A stretch of 15,141 nt of DNA from JAFAXD01 sp035472475 (GCA_035472475.1 DATIPA010000108.1:1-15141); one strand, 5' to 3'; shown: positions 7,401 through 14,768, numbered from the stretch's first letter. Notes: generated from the sequence alone by a model not told the origin. Numbers and translations are program-made.

Positions 7401-7793
7401 TTGACGCAGGTGCCCATGATCTCGATAGTTGATGACGATGAATCCGTGCGCGAGGCCACCAAAGGACTCGTCCGGTCGCTGGGGTATGGGGCTGTGACAT
7501 TCGCATCGGCGGAGGAATTCCTCGGGTCGGACCGATTGCGCGAAACGTCGTGCCTGATCACCGACGTACAGATGCCGGGCATCGACGGCGTTGAACTGCA
7601 GAAGCGTCTGCTCGCCGACGGCCATCGGGTGCCGATCATTTTCATCACGGCGTTTCCCGAGCAACGCATTCGCGACCACGTGCTTGCGCGTGGCGCATTC
7701 GGATTGCTGAGCAAGCCGTTCAGCGACGAGAGCCTGATCGGCTGCCTCGATCGCGCGCTGCACGCAACCGACGGCCGCGCCCTGCAGCAATAG
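7401..7793 (+). CDS. Stand-alone receiver-domain response regulator (FixJ-like REC, no output domain)
   Basis: This 130-residue cytosolic protein (125 if ATG 7416 is used) consists of one receiver domain. The acidic pair and acceptor are in place: Asp11-Asp13 in ISIVDDDESV, Asp55 in ITDVQMPG, Thr83 in FITAF, Lys105 in LSKPF. No DNA-binding or enzymatic domain follows; the protein ends within about 20 residues of the last helix. Such proteins act as phosphate sinks, phosphorelay shuttles or partners of other proteins. It lies 282 bases after the LuxR-type regulator with its own promoter-like box, so it may be transcribed separately yet still serve the same kinase. The start rests on the AAGGA site described separately. 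Confidence 0.9.
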   Translation: MTQVPMISIVDDDESVREATKGLVRSLGYGAVTFASAEEFLGSDRLRETSCLITDVQMPGIDGVELQKRLLADGHRVPIIFITAFPEQRIRDHVLARGAFGLLSKPFSDESLIGCLDRALHATDGRALQQ

Positions 7794-7834
7794 CTGCGCC
7801 GGCGAATTCCTTCTAAGGGTTGAAATGTCTTGTG

Positions 7835-7851
7835 CCGGCGCTTTTCGCCGG
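7835..7851 (+). terminator. Small GC hairpin after the receiver gene, weak terminator candidate
   Basis: CCGGCG-CTTTT-CGCCGG begins 41 bases after the stop. The stem is short (6 bp) and no T tract follows, so intrinsic termination would be poor. Confidence 0.3.
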
Positions 7852-7930
7852 GTTGCGGAATTCGTCGGGATTTGTCCTCCCGGCGCACGAAGGCGCGCAA
7901 TTACCGGAAATCTCATCCTTTTTCGGGCCG

Positions 7931-7952
7931 CCCCTATACCCGCGTATAGGGG
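7931..7952. promoter_or_regulatory. Perfect 22-base palindrome CCCCTATAC-CCGC-GTATAGGGG upstream of the transpeptidase gene
   Basis: Two exact 9-base arms flank a 4-base spacer, 111 bases before the ATG at 8064. It is not followed by T residues, so an operator or a 5' RNA hairpin is more likely than a terminator. It is the strongest dyad in the 270-base gap 7794-8063. The remaining sequence there shows no gene. Confidence 0.5.
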
Positions 7953-8007
7953 GCACGCTCCCTTCCGATAGACGCGGTTTCCCCACGTACACTGGTGAAC
8001 CAACTCT

Positions 8008-8015
8008 TAACCATC
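8008..8015 (+). promoter_or_regulatory. TTAACCAT, possible CtrA half-site
   Basis: TTAACCAT matches the half-site bound by the alphaproteobacterial cell-cycle regulator CtrA, 49 bases before the transpeptidase start. A single 8-base match is weak evidence; the spaced full site TTAA-N7-TTAA is not present. Confidence 0.2.
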
Positions 8016-8063
8016 CTATTTATCACGCTAACAACCGATCCCATTGGGTGTGGGGTATCAGCC

Positions 8064-8867
8064 ATGTTTGACACGTCCAAAGCTTTGCGCCGTTTCGGTG
8101 CAACCGCCGCGCTCGTGCTTGCTCTTGGTAGCAGCACCGCGCTTGCCGATCCGCTTGGGTTTGCCGCGCCGTCGAATCCGTTCGGCACCATCTTCGAGCA
8201 GATGATGGGCGGCCGCGACGGCGGAATGAACAACGACAACTCAAGCTACGCGTCGCGTGGCAATGTGCAGCAGCAGAACGTTGCGCCGGCGAGCCAGGAC
8301 GATGCCGACGAGCCGGCGGCGCTCGCCGCCAACCTACGGCGGCAGATCGTCAACTATCCGACCACCGAGAGCGCCGGCACGATCGTGATCGATACGCCGC
8401 ACACGTATCTCTACTACGTGCTGGGCGGCGGTCGCGCCATTCGCTACGGCATCGGCGTCGGCCGCGAAGGCTTTACCTGGTCGGGCACGCAGTCGATCGC
8501 GCGCAAGGCCGAGTGGCCGGATTGGACCCCGCCCGCCGAGATGATCGCGCGGCAACCCTACCTGCCGCGGTTCATGGCCGGCGGCCCGAGCAATCCGCTC
8601 GGCGCGCGCGCCATGTATCTCGGCGACACGATCTATCGCATCCACGGAACCAACGCTCCCGAGACGATCGGAACGCGGGTGTCCAGCGGATGCATCCGGC
8701 TGGTGAACGCCGACGTGATGGATCTTTATTCGCGCGTCAACATCGGCACCAAGGTCGTGGTGCTCCCGATCTCGGGCGCGCGCCCGACCCGCCCGGTGCA
8801 CCGCCAGGCCGCGCCGACGCCGGCGTCGGTCGCCAGCGGTCCCGCTCCACTGCCCCGATTTAACTAA
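8064..8867 (+). CDS. Secreted L,D-transpeptidase (YkuD/ErfK family)
   Basis: This 267-residue exported enzyme makes 3-3 peptidoglycan cross-links or attaches proteins to peptidoglycan in the periplasm. A Sec signal peptide is clear (residues 1-28: RR, hydrophobic core, cleavage after STALA before DPLGF). A Gly/Asn/Gln-rich linker (about 45-85) precedes the YkuD domain (about 95-240). The catalytic motif is complete: His194 in YRIHGTN and Cys210 in SSGCIRL, at the family's usual spacing. IARKAEWPDWTPPAEMI is a typical alphaproteobacterial YkuD stretch. A Pro/Ala-rich tail ends the protein. ATG 8064 is preferred over the in-frame 7995 start because it gives the signal peptide; the ribosome site is GGGGT. 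Nine bases separate it from the next gene. Confidence 0.94.
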   Translation: MFDTSKALRRFGATAALVLALGSSTALADPLGFAAPSNPFGTIFEQMMGGRDGGMNNDNSSYASRGNVQQQNVAPASQDDADEPAALAANLRRQIVNYPTTESAGTIVIDTPHTYLYYVLGGGRAIRYGIGVGREGFTWSGTQSIARKAEWPDWTPPAEMIARQPYLPRFMAGGPSNPLGARAMYLGDTIYRIHGTNAPETIGTRVSSGCIRLVNADVMDLYSRVNIGTKVVVLPISGARPTRPVHRQAAPTPASVASGPAPLPRFN

Positions 8868-8876
8868 GGACGCGTC

Positions 8877-9104
8877 ATGAGTTCGATGAACAGTTCGCTC
8901 GCCACTGCCGACCGCGCGACCCATGTCAGGGTCATTGTGCTCGCGCTCGTCGGCGCCATCGCCGTGATGATGGTCGGTCTTGGCGCGCGCGCCCCGGAGA
9001 TGGGATCCGCGGCGACGGCGGCGACGGCGGGCATCAAGGGCCCGGCGCAGAAGGCCGGGGTAACGGCCGTTTATTCCATCAACGAGGTCACCGTCATCCG
9101 CTGA
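8877..9104 (+). CDS. Small single-TM protein of unknown function, cotranscribed with the transpeptidase
   Basis: This 75-residue protein is not one I can name. Residues about 18-40 (VRVIVLALVGAIAVMMVGLG) form one membrane helix or an uncleaved signal anchor. A short periplasmic tail rich in Ala, Gly and Thr follows and ends in AVYSINEVTVIR. The start is well supported: AAGGA lies 6 bases before ATG 8877. It begins 9 bases after the transpeptidase stop and is followed directly by a strong terminator, so the two genes form one transcription unit. A 9-base tandem repeat (GCGGCGACG twice, 9009-9026) encodes part of its Ala/Thr run. A role in envelope or peptidoglycan biology is inference from the neighbour only. 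Confidence 0.75.
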   Translation: MSSMNSSLATADRATHVRVIVLALVGAIAVMMVGLGARAPEMGSAATAATAGIKGPAQKAGVTAVYSINEVTVIR

Positions 9105-9128
9105 CGTCGGAGCGACGCCTTTGCGAAA

Positions 9129-9158
9129 CGCCGGCCTTGAAGGCCGGCGTTTTTATTT
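9129..9158 (+). terminator. Strong intrinsic terminator, possibly shared with convergent mgtE
   Basis: CGCCGGCCT-TGA-AGGCCGGCG (9129-9149) is a perfect 9-bp GC stem with a 3-base loop, followed by TTTTTATTTT, which runs up to the mgtE stop codon at 9159-9161. Read leftward the same stem is followed by only three T residues, so it may act weakly for mgtE as well. Confidence 0.9.
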
Positions 9159-10634
9159 TCAGCGCAGCCCGAACCAAAGCGTCGCGATGCTGAGGAACGA
9201 GAAAAATCCGACCACATCGGTCACGGTGGTGACGAACGGCCCGGATGAGACCGCCGGATCAACGCCGAGACGCATCAAAAGCAGCGGGATCAGAATGCCG
9301 CCCAGCGCCGCCGCGGCGAGCACGCATACCATCGCAAGCGCGATGACCAAGCCCAGATCGTTGATATTGAACCAGGCCGCCGCGATCATTCCCATGATCA
9401 GCGCGAAGCCCATGCCATTGAGCACGCCGACCGCGAGCTCGCGCCGGATCACGCGCCAGGCGTTGGCGCGGCTGAGGTCGCGGGTGGCGAGCGCGCGGAC
9501 CGCTACTGTCATGGTTTGCGTCCCGGCATTGCCGCCCATGCTCGCGACGATCGGCATCAGCACTGCGAGCGCGACCATTTTCTGCAGCGAGCCCTCGAAC
9601 TGACGGATCACCCAGGACGCGAGCAACGCGGTCATCAGATTGGCCAGCAGCCAGGGAAACCGGCCGCGCACGATGGTCCAGACCGAGTCCGACAGCTCTT
9701 CGTCGCCACCGACACCGCCGAGCGCCTTGATGTCCTCTTCCGCCTCCTGCTCGATCACGTCGACGACGTCGTCGACCGTGACGACGCCGACCAGGCGATC
9801 CTGCTCATCGACCACCGGAACCGCCACCAGGTCGTAGCGCTCGAACAGCCGCGCCACCTCCTCCTGATCTTCGGTCGCGCGCACCCGCCAGCGCTCCTGG
9901 TCCATGATGTTGGAGACCGGGATCGGGCGCTTGGCGCGCAGCAGCCGATCGAGCGCAACCGCGCCCAGCAGGCGATAGCCGGGATCGACCACGTAGATTT
10001 CGAGGAAGCGCTCGGGCAGTTCGGCGGTCTCGCTCAAGTAGTCCATGACGCGCCCCACCGTCCACGACGGCGGCACGGCGATGAATTCGTCCTGCATGCG
10101 CCGGCCGGCGGATTCCTCGGGGTAGTCGAGGTTGCGCAGGAGCGCGAGCCGCTCGCGCGACGGCAATTGCTCGAGGATCTCGGTCTGCTCGTCCTGCGAG
10201 AGGTCTTCCAGGATGCGGACCGCGTCGTCGGAATCGAGTTCGCGGACGCCCTCAGCGACCGTCTCGGTGGGCAGCTCGTCGAGGATTTCCTCACGGACCG
10301 TGTCATCGACCTGGGTGAGCGCGGTGAAGTCGAAGTCGGCGCCCATCAAGTTGATGAGCCGGGGCCGCGATTCCGGATCCAGCGCCTCGAGCAGGCTGCC
10401 GAGGTCGGCCTCGTGCAAGTCCCCTACGAGGGCGCGCAGGCGCGGGGCATCCGCCGCGTCAATCGCCGTCGTGACTTCCTGCACATACTCCGGCCGGATT
10501 TCCCCGTCCTCTCCGCGGGGCTCGGGAGCATCGGCCGATGAGCGATTGGCGTCTTGCTGGTCCAGCAACAGGAGACTCGCGTGCGACGTGGTATCAGCCT
10601 GCGTTGTACGCTTGCCGCTCCGGAGTGGCAACAA
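9159..10634 (-). CDS. mgtE: Magnesium transporter MgtE
   Basis: MgtE is a homodimeric inner-membrane Mg2+ channel/transporter gated by cytosolic Mg2+. As read, the protein has 491 residues. It has an acidic superhelical N domain (about 45-180, with ELDSDDAVRILEDL), two CBS domains (about 180-305; FEIYVVDP-like LEIYVVDP and VVTVDDVVDVIEQ), the plug region, and five TM helices (about 325-490). The pore signature PIVASMGGNAGTQTMTVAVR (361-380) and SSGPFVTTVTDVVG (463-476), with the ion-binding Asp473, are intact. The start is uncertain: no ATG or GTG is well placed. TTG at 10634 is the first possible start after an upstream TGA, and TTG at 10568 is the alternative; neither has a clear ribosome site. 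Conserved sequence begins only near residue 42 (EDGEIRPEY). It is divergent from the deacetylase gene. Confidence 0.94.
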   Translation of the reverse strand: MLPLRSGKRTTQADTTSHASLLLLDQQDANRSSADAPEPRGEDGEIRPEYVQEVTTAIDAADAPRLRALVGDLHEADLGSLLEALDPESRPRLINLMGADFDFTALTQVDDTVREEILDELPTETVAEGVRELDSDDAVRILEDLSQDEQTEILEQLPSRERLALLRNLDYPEESAGRRMQDEFIAVPPSWTVGRVMDYLSETAELPERFLEIYVVDPGYRLLGAVALDRLLRAKRPIPVSNIMDQERWRVRATEDQEEVARLFERYDLVAVPVVDEQDRLVGVVTVDDVVDVIEQEAEEDIKALGGVGGDEELSDSVWTIVRGRFPWLLANLMTALLASWVIRQFEGSLQKMVALAVLMPIVASMGGNAGTQTMTVAVRALATRDLSRANAWRVIRRELAVGVLNGMGFALIMGMIAAAWFNINDLGLVIALAMVCVLAAAALGGILIPLLLMRLGVDPAVSSGPFVTTVTDVVGFFSFLSIATLWFGLR

Positions 10635-11007
10635 AACGAACCGCAGATGCAGTCAGCGTGCTGGCGGCCCGTCGTGATAATCGCGATGCGGTCAATGCGC
10701 GTCCGTCTGCCGCGCCACATCACCGCGCTGAGGGCGGTGACTGCGCCCGCTGTCCGCACGCAGCGCCGGCGCCCGAAGATCGTCGGCATCGACTGGACAG
10801 CGCCCGCTCCGGCGGGGCCCTCTCCTACCCCGCGAGCCTTGTGATGCTCGATATGTGACGCAGGTCATTGCAACGGTGACTTGTTTGCCACAGACTCGCG
10901 GTAAATGTTCACCTGGGCGCGGGTGCCGGTTGCTCTTGCGCCGTGTTACGATTTAATCGGACTTGGGATTCGCCGCGTAAGTAATGGCGCTCATTCGGGG
11001 AAGATAA
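10635..11007. other. 373-base divergent intergenic region between mgtE and the deacetylase gene
   Basis: No convincing gene is present. Candidate promoter elements for the deacetylase lie at 10930-10957. On the minus strand a reading frame from ATG 10720 contains a cysteine cluster (DCICGSFCC, about 10627-10653) and continues into mgtE in another frame. Dyads here are short (TGAC-GCAG-GTCA at 10856-10867). No known magnesium riboswitch is recognised by eye. Confidence 0.5.
10930..10957 (+). promoter_or_regulatory. Sigma70-like promoter candidate for the deacetylase gene
   Basis: TTGCTC (10930-10935), 16 bases, then TTTAAT (10952-10957), 50 bases before the ATG at 11008. Four of six bases match the -35 consensus and five of six match the -10. 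Confidence 0.35.
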
Positions 11008-12204
11008 ATGCGCAGCTTGAGCGCCCTCGCGCTGCTTGCCATTGCCTTGTCGGTCGCCGCAAGCGGACCGGCCGCGGCGGAAGAATGCAGCAATCCAAAC
11101 GCACTCGGGGTCAGCCGAACATTGGCGGTCGATCCGGCCGCGATGCCGCAGGTCGGGACCATGAGCTATCACGACTCCCTGCCGCTCGATGATCACGAGG
11201 TCGTACTGACCTTCGATGACGGTCCGCTGCCCCCCCATACCGAGCATGTGTTGGAGATTCTCGCGTCCGAATGCGTGAAGGCGACGTATTTCATGGTCGG
11301 CGAAATGGCTGCCGCCCACCCCGAATGGGTGCGCAAGGTTGCGGAAGCCGGCCACACCGTCGGCACGCACAGCTTCAGCCATCCGCTGACGTTTCACCGC
11401 ATGCCGATCGAGAAGGCGCAGGAGCAGATCGACCAGGGCTTCGAGGCCGTGCAGAAGGCGCTTGGATCGGACTACAAGGTCGCGCCGTTCTTCCGCTACC
11501 CCGGGTTGCTGCATCAGGCCAATTCGGAAGCCTACCTGGCCGAGCGCGGGATCATGGCCTGGAGCGCGGATTTTCCCGGCGACGATTGGAAACGGCGGAT
11601 CTCGCCCAAAGAGGTTGTCAAGCGCTCGCTGAGCCGGCTCGAGGCCCGCGGCCGCGGCATCCTGCTGTTGCACGATATTCACAAGGTCACGGTGGCAGCG
11701 CTGCCCACCCTGCTCGCCGAACTCAAGGCGCGCGGGTTCAAGGTCGTGCACGTGGTGCCGGGGCCGCTACAAGCCGAACCGCTCGTCGCCGATGGCGTGC
11801 CGCTGGCCGTCGCCGATCCCAGCCGGGCGGCGGCGTTGAAGCCGCTCGCCGCCGTCGCAACCATGGCACGGATCGCGCCTGAGATTGCCGACAAGGCGCC
11901 TGATGCACACGCGGCCGTCGCGCAAAAGTCGCTGGCCGCCCTGACCGATGTTCCGGTGCCGCCGGCACGTCCCAAGGCGGCATCAAGCGAGAGCGCACGC
12001 GGACACGCCCACCGGACGGCGCGCGGTCATGCGCGAGCGCGGCTGGTCCAGCGCCCCGCGCGCGCAGCAATGGCCCAAACGCGGCACGCGCAACGATCCC
12101 ATGTCCCGCAGACGACGGGCGGGGCCCGCGACGGCCGCGCGTGTGCGAACTGCCGCCTCATTCGGGTCAAGAAGGCCCATCTCGGCGCCGCGCGGTCGGG
12201 GTAA
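11008..12204 (+). CDS. Secreted polysaccharide deacetylase (NodB homology domain) with basic, low-complexity C-terminal tail
   Basis: This 398-residue exported carbohydrate esterase family 4 protein removes N- or O-acetyl groups from a polysaccharide such as chitin-like, peptidoglycan or exopolysaccharide chains. A Sec signal peptide ends near GPAAA/EE (about residue 24). The NodB motifs are all visible: TFDDGP (68-73), the metal-binding histidines His121 and His125 in THSFSH, the RYPG motif (163-166), DFPGDDW, and ILLLHD with His222. The catalytic domain ends near residue 255. The remaining roughly 140 residues are Ala/Pro-rich, then Arg/His-rich (RGHAHRTARGHARARL), and end with a CANC pair; this tail is not part of the family fold. 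ATG 11008 has GGGGAAG 5 bases upstream. The substrate is unknown. Confidence 0.93.
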   Translation: MRSLSALALLAIALSVAASGPAAAEECSNPNALGVSRTLAVDPAAMPQVGTMSYHDSLPLDDHEVVLTFDDGPLPPHTEHVLEILASECVKATYFMVGEMAAAHPEWVRKVAEAGHTVGTHSFSHPLTFHRMPIEKAQEQIDQGFEAVQKALGSDYKVAPFFRYPGLLHQANSEAYLAERGIMAWSADFPGDDWKRRISPKEVVKRSLSRLEARGRGILLLHDIHKVTVAALPTLLAELKARGFKVVHVVPGPLQAEPLVADGVPLAVADPSRAAALKPLAAVATMARIAPEIADKAPDAHAAVAQKSLAALTDVPVPPARPKAASSESARGHAHRTARGHARARLVQRPARAAMAQTRHAQRSHVPQTTGGARDGRACANCRLIRVKKAHLGAARSG

Positions 12205-12236
12205 GGGGCCGCGCATCGACGCGGCCGGCCGGCCGA

Positions 12237-12908
12237 TTACATGTCCTCGAACATGCTGCGCACGCTGCGTTCGGCTGCCTGCGCCTCGGGGCCGTCGTAC
12301 GGGAGCCCCACCGTCATGGTCTCGTGCGCTGCCGCGAACATGTCGACGTAGGGGGCGCCGCAGAACGCCACCGGCTTGATGCGCTCCCAGATGATATAGC
12401 CTTTCGGATCGACGCAATCGGCGCGCACGGATGCCGCCACCACGTTGCCGACCACCATCATCCGATTGAGCCATTCCTTGGTCCACACCACCTCGCATTC
12501 GAAGTGGCGATGGCACTCGAGAATGCGCGGCGGCGCGACCTGCGTGGACGGCAGCGCGGTGAGCCCGGCTTTGTTGAGCTCGTTCACGCCGCGCGCAAAC
12601 GGAAGCCCGACGATGCGCACCTTCTCCAAAATCTCCCGATCGAACGACGGCAGGTTGACGACGAATTGGCCGGTCTCCTGGGCATTGCGCCCGGTATCGC
12701 CCGCCTGACTGGTGGTGAATGCAATCTGCACCGGCTGGTGGACGATGCGCACGCACGTGGCGTAGGCAGCCGCATTGACGCGGCCCTCGCGGTCAACCGT
12801 GGTGATCACGGCCGCGTGCCCGCCGGGCGCGAACAGCCGGTCCCAATATTTCTCCGGCTGCTGGACGATCGCAGATGTCGTTACCGTGTTCGGCGCCAAC
12901 TCGTTCAT
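12237..12908 (-). CDS. Flavin reductase-like FMN-binding protein
   Basis: This 223-residue cytosolic protein of the flavin reductase-like domain family (split beta-barrel) binds FMN and typically supplies reduced flavin to a monooxygenase or acts as an NAD(P)H oxidoreductase. Visible features are the N-terminal strand AAVITTVDREGRVNAAAYAT, VQIAFTTSQAGDTGRNAQET (the flavin-contacting segment before a conserved TGQFVVNLP), and a C-terminal part with ECHRHFECEVV and VVGNVVAASV. The start ATG at 12908 has AAGAGGTGG just upstream. It lies 64 bases downstream of the solute-binding protein on the same strand and is probably cotranscribed. No partner monooxygenase is in the window, so the pathway is unknown. 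Confidence 0.88.
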   Translation of the reverse strand: MNELAPNTVTTSAIVQQPEKYWDRLFAPGGHAAVITTVDREGRVNAAAYATCVRIVHQPVQIAFTTSQAGDTGRNAQETGQFVVNLPSFDREILEKVRIVGLPFARGVNELNKAGLTALPSTQVAPPRILECHRHFECEVVWTKEWLNRMMVVGNVVAASVRADCVDPKGYIIWERIKPVAFCGAPYVDMFAAAHETMTVGLPYDGPEAQAAERSVRSMFEDM

Positions 12909-12972
12909 GCCACCTCTTTCTCCTGCTTTATCCCAAGCCCGCCTCGGCCAACCGCTGCCGGCGGCATTTTCC

Positions 12973-14541
12973 TCACGCCGACAACCACGCCGTATGGAAC
13001 CTCGGCTTGTTGGTGAGGTCGACCGTCACGCCCTGCACGGTCTTCTGGGTCACCAGCAGGTTGGTCTGGAACAGGAAGGTGAGCACCAGCGCGTTCTCGA
13101 TCACAAAGCGCTGCAGTTTGGCGAACGCCGCCTTGCGCTCGTTGAGATCGTCGGTCGCTTGGGTGGCGTCAATGAGCTCGCGATAGCCTGGCAGCTCGAT
13201 GCTGCCGGCGTTGTAATACGCGCTCTTGGACAGCAAGTTGTCGTATTGCTGGCTCGGATCCGCGTAACCGCCCATGCCGCTCATGCGGGCGGATCCCTTC
13301 TTCTGCGGGCCGAAGAACTGAATGGACGAGTCCTGCGGTGACGCCGGCGTCAGTTGCACGCGAATGCCGGCCTTGGCGAGTTGTGCCATCGCGACTTCCT
13401 GGCGCTGCATGGCGGTCTGGTCCGACCAGCCGAGCATGGGGACATCGATGCCGTCCGGATATCCTGCCTCCGCCAGCAGTTGGCGCGCCTTGGCGGGGTC
13501 GTAGCCGTAATAGTTGAAGGTCGCCAGATCGCACGCCCAGTGTTCCTTGGGAATCACGCCGTTGCCGGGCGTATTGAGCCCAAGCGATATCGCTTTGTTC
13601 ATTGCTTCGCGGTCGATGCCCCACGACAGCGCCTGCCGGACCTTCAGATTGTCGAGCGGCGGCTTGGCAAAATTGATGTAGGCGCCCCAGAAGAACATGC
13701 TCGGCACCAAGCGCGCCACCAGATTGCCGGCCCGGTCCGCCACCGTCTTGAGATGAACGTCGATGTTGATCGCCATGTCGTTTTCGCCGGCCACCACCGA
13801 ACGCAGGCCAGTTGGCTGTTCGCCGATGATGCGCAGCACGAGGCCGTCGAGATACGGCAAACCGCCGCGCCAATAGCTGTCGTTGCGCGTGAGCTCGATG
13901 CGGTCGTTGTCCTGCCAGCTCACGAACTTGAACGGACCGGTTCCGACCGGCGCGCGGTCGATGTTGCCGCCCGACGCATTCCTGATCGCGGTTGGCGACA
14001 CCATCAGGCCGGGGCGATCCGCCAGGATGGTCGGGAGCGATGAGTTCGGCCGGTTGAGACGGATCACCACCTGGTCCTTGCCGACCGCCTCGACCGCGTC
14101 GATCGACGAGCAGTCGGGCTTGACGTTGGAGCGCGGGTCGCTGCGATAGCGGTCGAGGTTGAATTTGACCGCATCCGCATCGAACGGCGTGCCGTCATGA
14201 AAGGTGACTCCCCGCTGCAGATCGAGGACGAGGGTCGTCGGATCCTTCCAGGCGAACGCCTTGGCGAGCCCGGGTTTCGGCCGCAGCGTGGCGGGCTCGA
14301 GATCGACCAGCCCCTCGTAGATCGCGAGCAGCGTGTTGAAGTCCGGCGCATTGCGGCCCGTCATCGGGTCGAGGGCCGCCGGATTGTAGGTCATGGACAC
14401 CCGCAGCGTTCCGCCACGCCGCGGTTCTTCGCCGGCGCGCACGCTGCGCGGCAGCAGCAGCGTGCCGGCGGACGCGGCGGCGCCCTGCAGCAGGGCACGC
14501 CGGCCCAGCGCCGGCGACGGCATGTGATGACCAAAGCTCAT
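12973..14541 (-). CDS. ABC transporter solute-binding protein, family 5 (DppA/OppA type), Tat-exported
   Basis: This 522-residue periplasmic binding protein handles peptides, nickel chelates or related solutes; the length is normal for family 5. A twin-arginine signal is visible: GRRALLQGAAASAGTLLLP (13-31) with cleavage probably after SVRA (36). Family features include GGTLRVSMTYNPAALDP near the N-terminus, GVTFHDGTPFDADAVKFNLD (the SBP_bac_5 signature region), and GTGPFKFVSWQ, KVRQALSWGIDREA and ARQLLAEAGYPDG further along. ATG 14541 has GGAGG 7 bases upstream, a strong start. It is followed by the flavin reductase-like gene; no permease or ATPase gene is in the window on either side, so it is an orphan or its transporter lies elsewhere. 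The substrate cannot be called. Confidence 0.94.
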   Translation of the reverse strand: MSFGHHMPSPALGRRALLQGAAASAGTLLLPRSVRAGEEPRRGGTLRVSMTYNPAALDPMTGRNAPDFNTLLAIYEGLVDLEPATLRPKPGLAKAFAWKDPTTLVLDLQRGVTFHDGTPFDADAVKFNLDRYRSDPRSNVKPDCSSIDAVEAVGKDQVVIRLNRPNSSLPTILADRPGLMVSPTAIRNASGGNIDRAPVGTGPFKFVSWQDNDRIELTRNDSYWRGGLPYLDGLVLRIIGEQPTGLRSVVAGENDMAINIDVHLKTVADRAGNLVARLVPSMFFWGAYINFAKPPLDNLKVRQALSWGIDREAMNKAISLGLNTPGNGVIPKEHWACDLATFNYYGYDPAKARQLLAEAGYPDGIDVPMLGWSDQTAMQRQEVAMAQLAKAGIRVQLTPASPQDSSIQFFGPQKKGSARMSGMGGYADPSQQYDNLLSKSAYYNAGSIELPGYRELIDATQATDDLNERKAAFAKLQRFVIENALVLTFLFQTNLLVTQKTVQGVTVDLTNKPRFHTAWLSA

Positions 14542-14731
14542 CGAGGTTCCTCCGAAGCTGTTGTGCGAGTCGGGCGGCGTCCGCTGTGCAATTTGGCGCT
14601 TAAGCCTAACTCGGAACGCCGCGCGGCGAAATCCAGGGAATGGGGCGCGGGGTCAGTCGACATTGGGCCAGCGAGCGCCCGCGAGCTGACCGCGCAACCG
14701 GCCACTGGCGTTGCGCCCGGGCGACCCCAAC

Positions 14732-14760
14732 TTGCTCCGGCCCCCGGGCGTCTCTACTAT
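14732..14760 (+). promoter_or_regulatory. Sigma70-like promoter for the GlcG/HbpS-family gene
   Basis: TTGCTC (14732-14737), a 17-base spacer, then TACTAT (14755-14760). Predicted transcription would start near 14767, about 64 bases before the ATG at 14831 and right at the edge of the palindrome at 14769-14790. Confidence 0.5.
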
Positions 14761-14768
14761 TGCGTGCG

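Noticed and set aside
9009..9030. GCGGCGACG tandem repeat, considered as a minisatellite
   Set aside because: Only two full units inside a coding region, where they encode an Ala/Thr run. Noted in the gene entry only.
9516..10541. Rightward 341-residue frame opposite mgtE
   Set aside because: It is antisense to mgtE, whose CBS and pore motifs are complete; low-complexity Asp/Arg/His content.
10686..10844. 53-codon rightward ORF in the mgtE-deacetylase gap
   Set aside because: Arg/Pro/Ala-rich, no ribosome site and no recognisable family; likely chance in GC-rich DNA.
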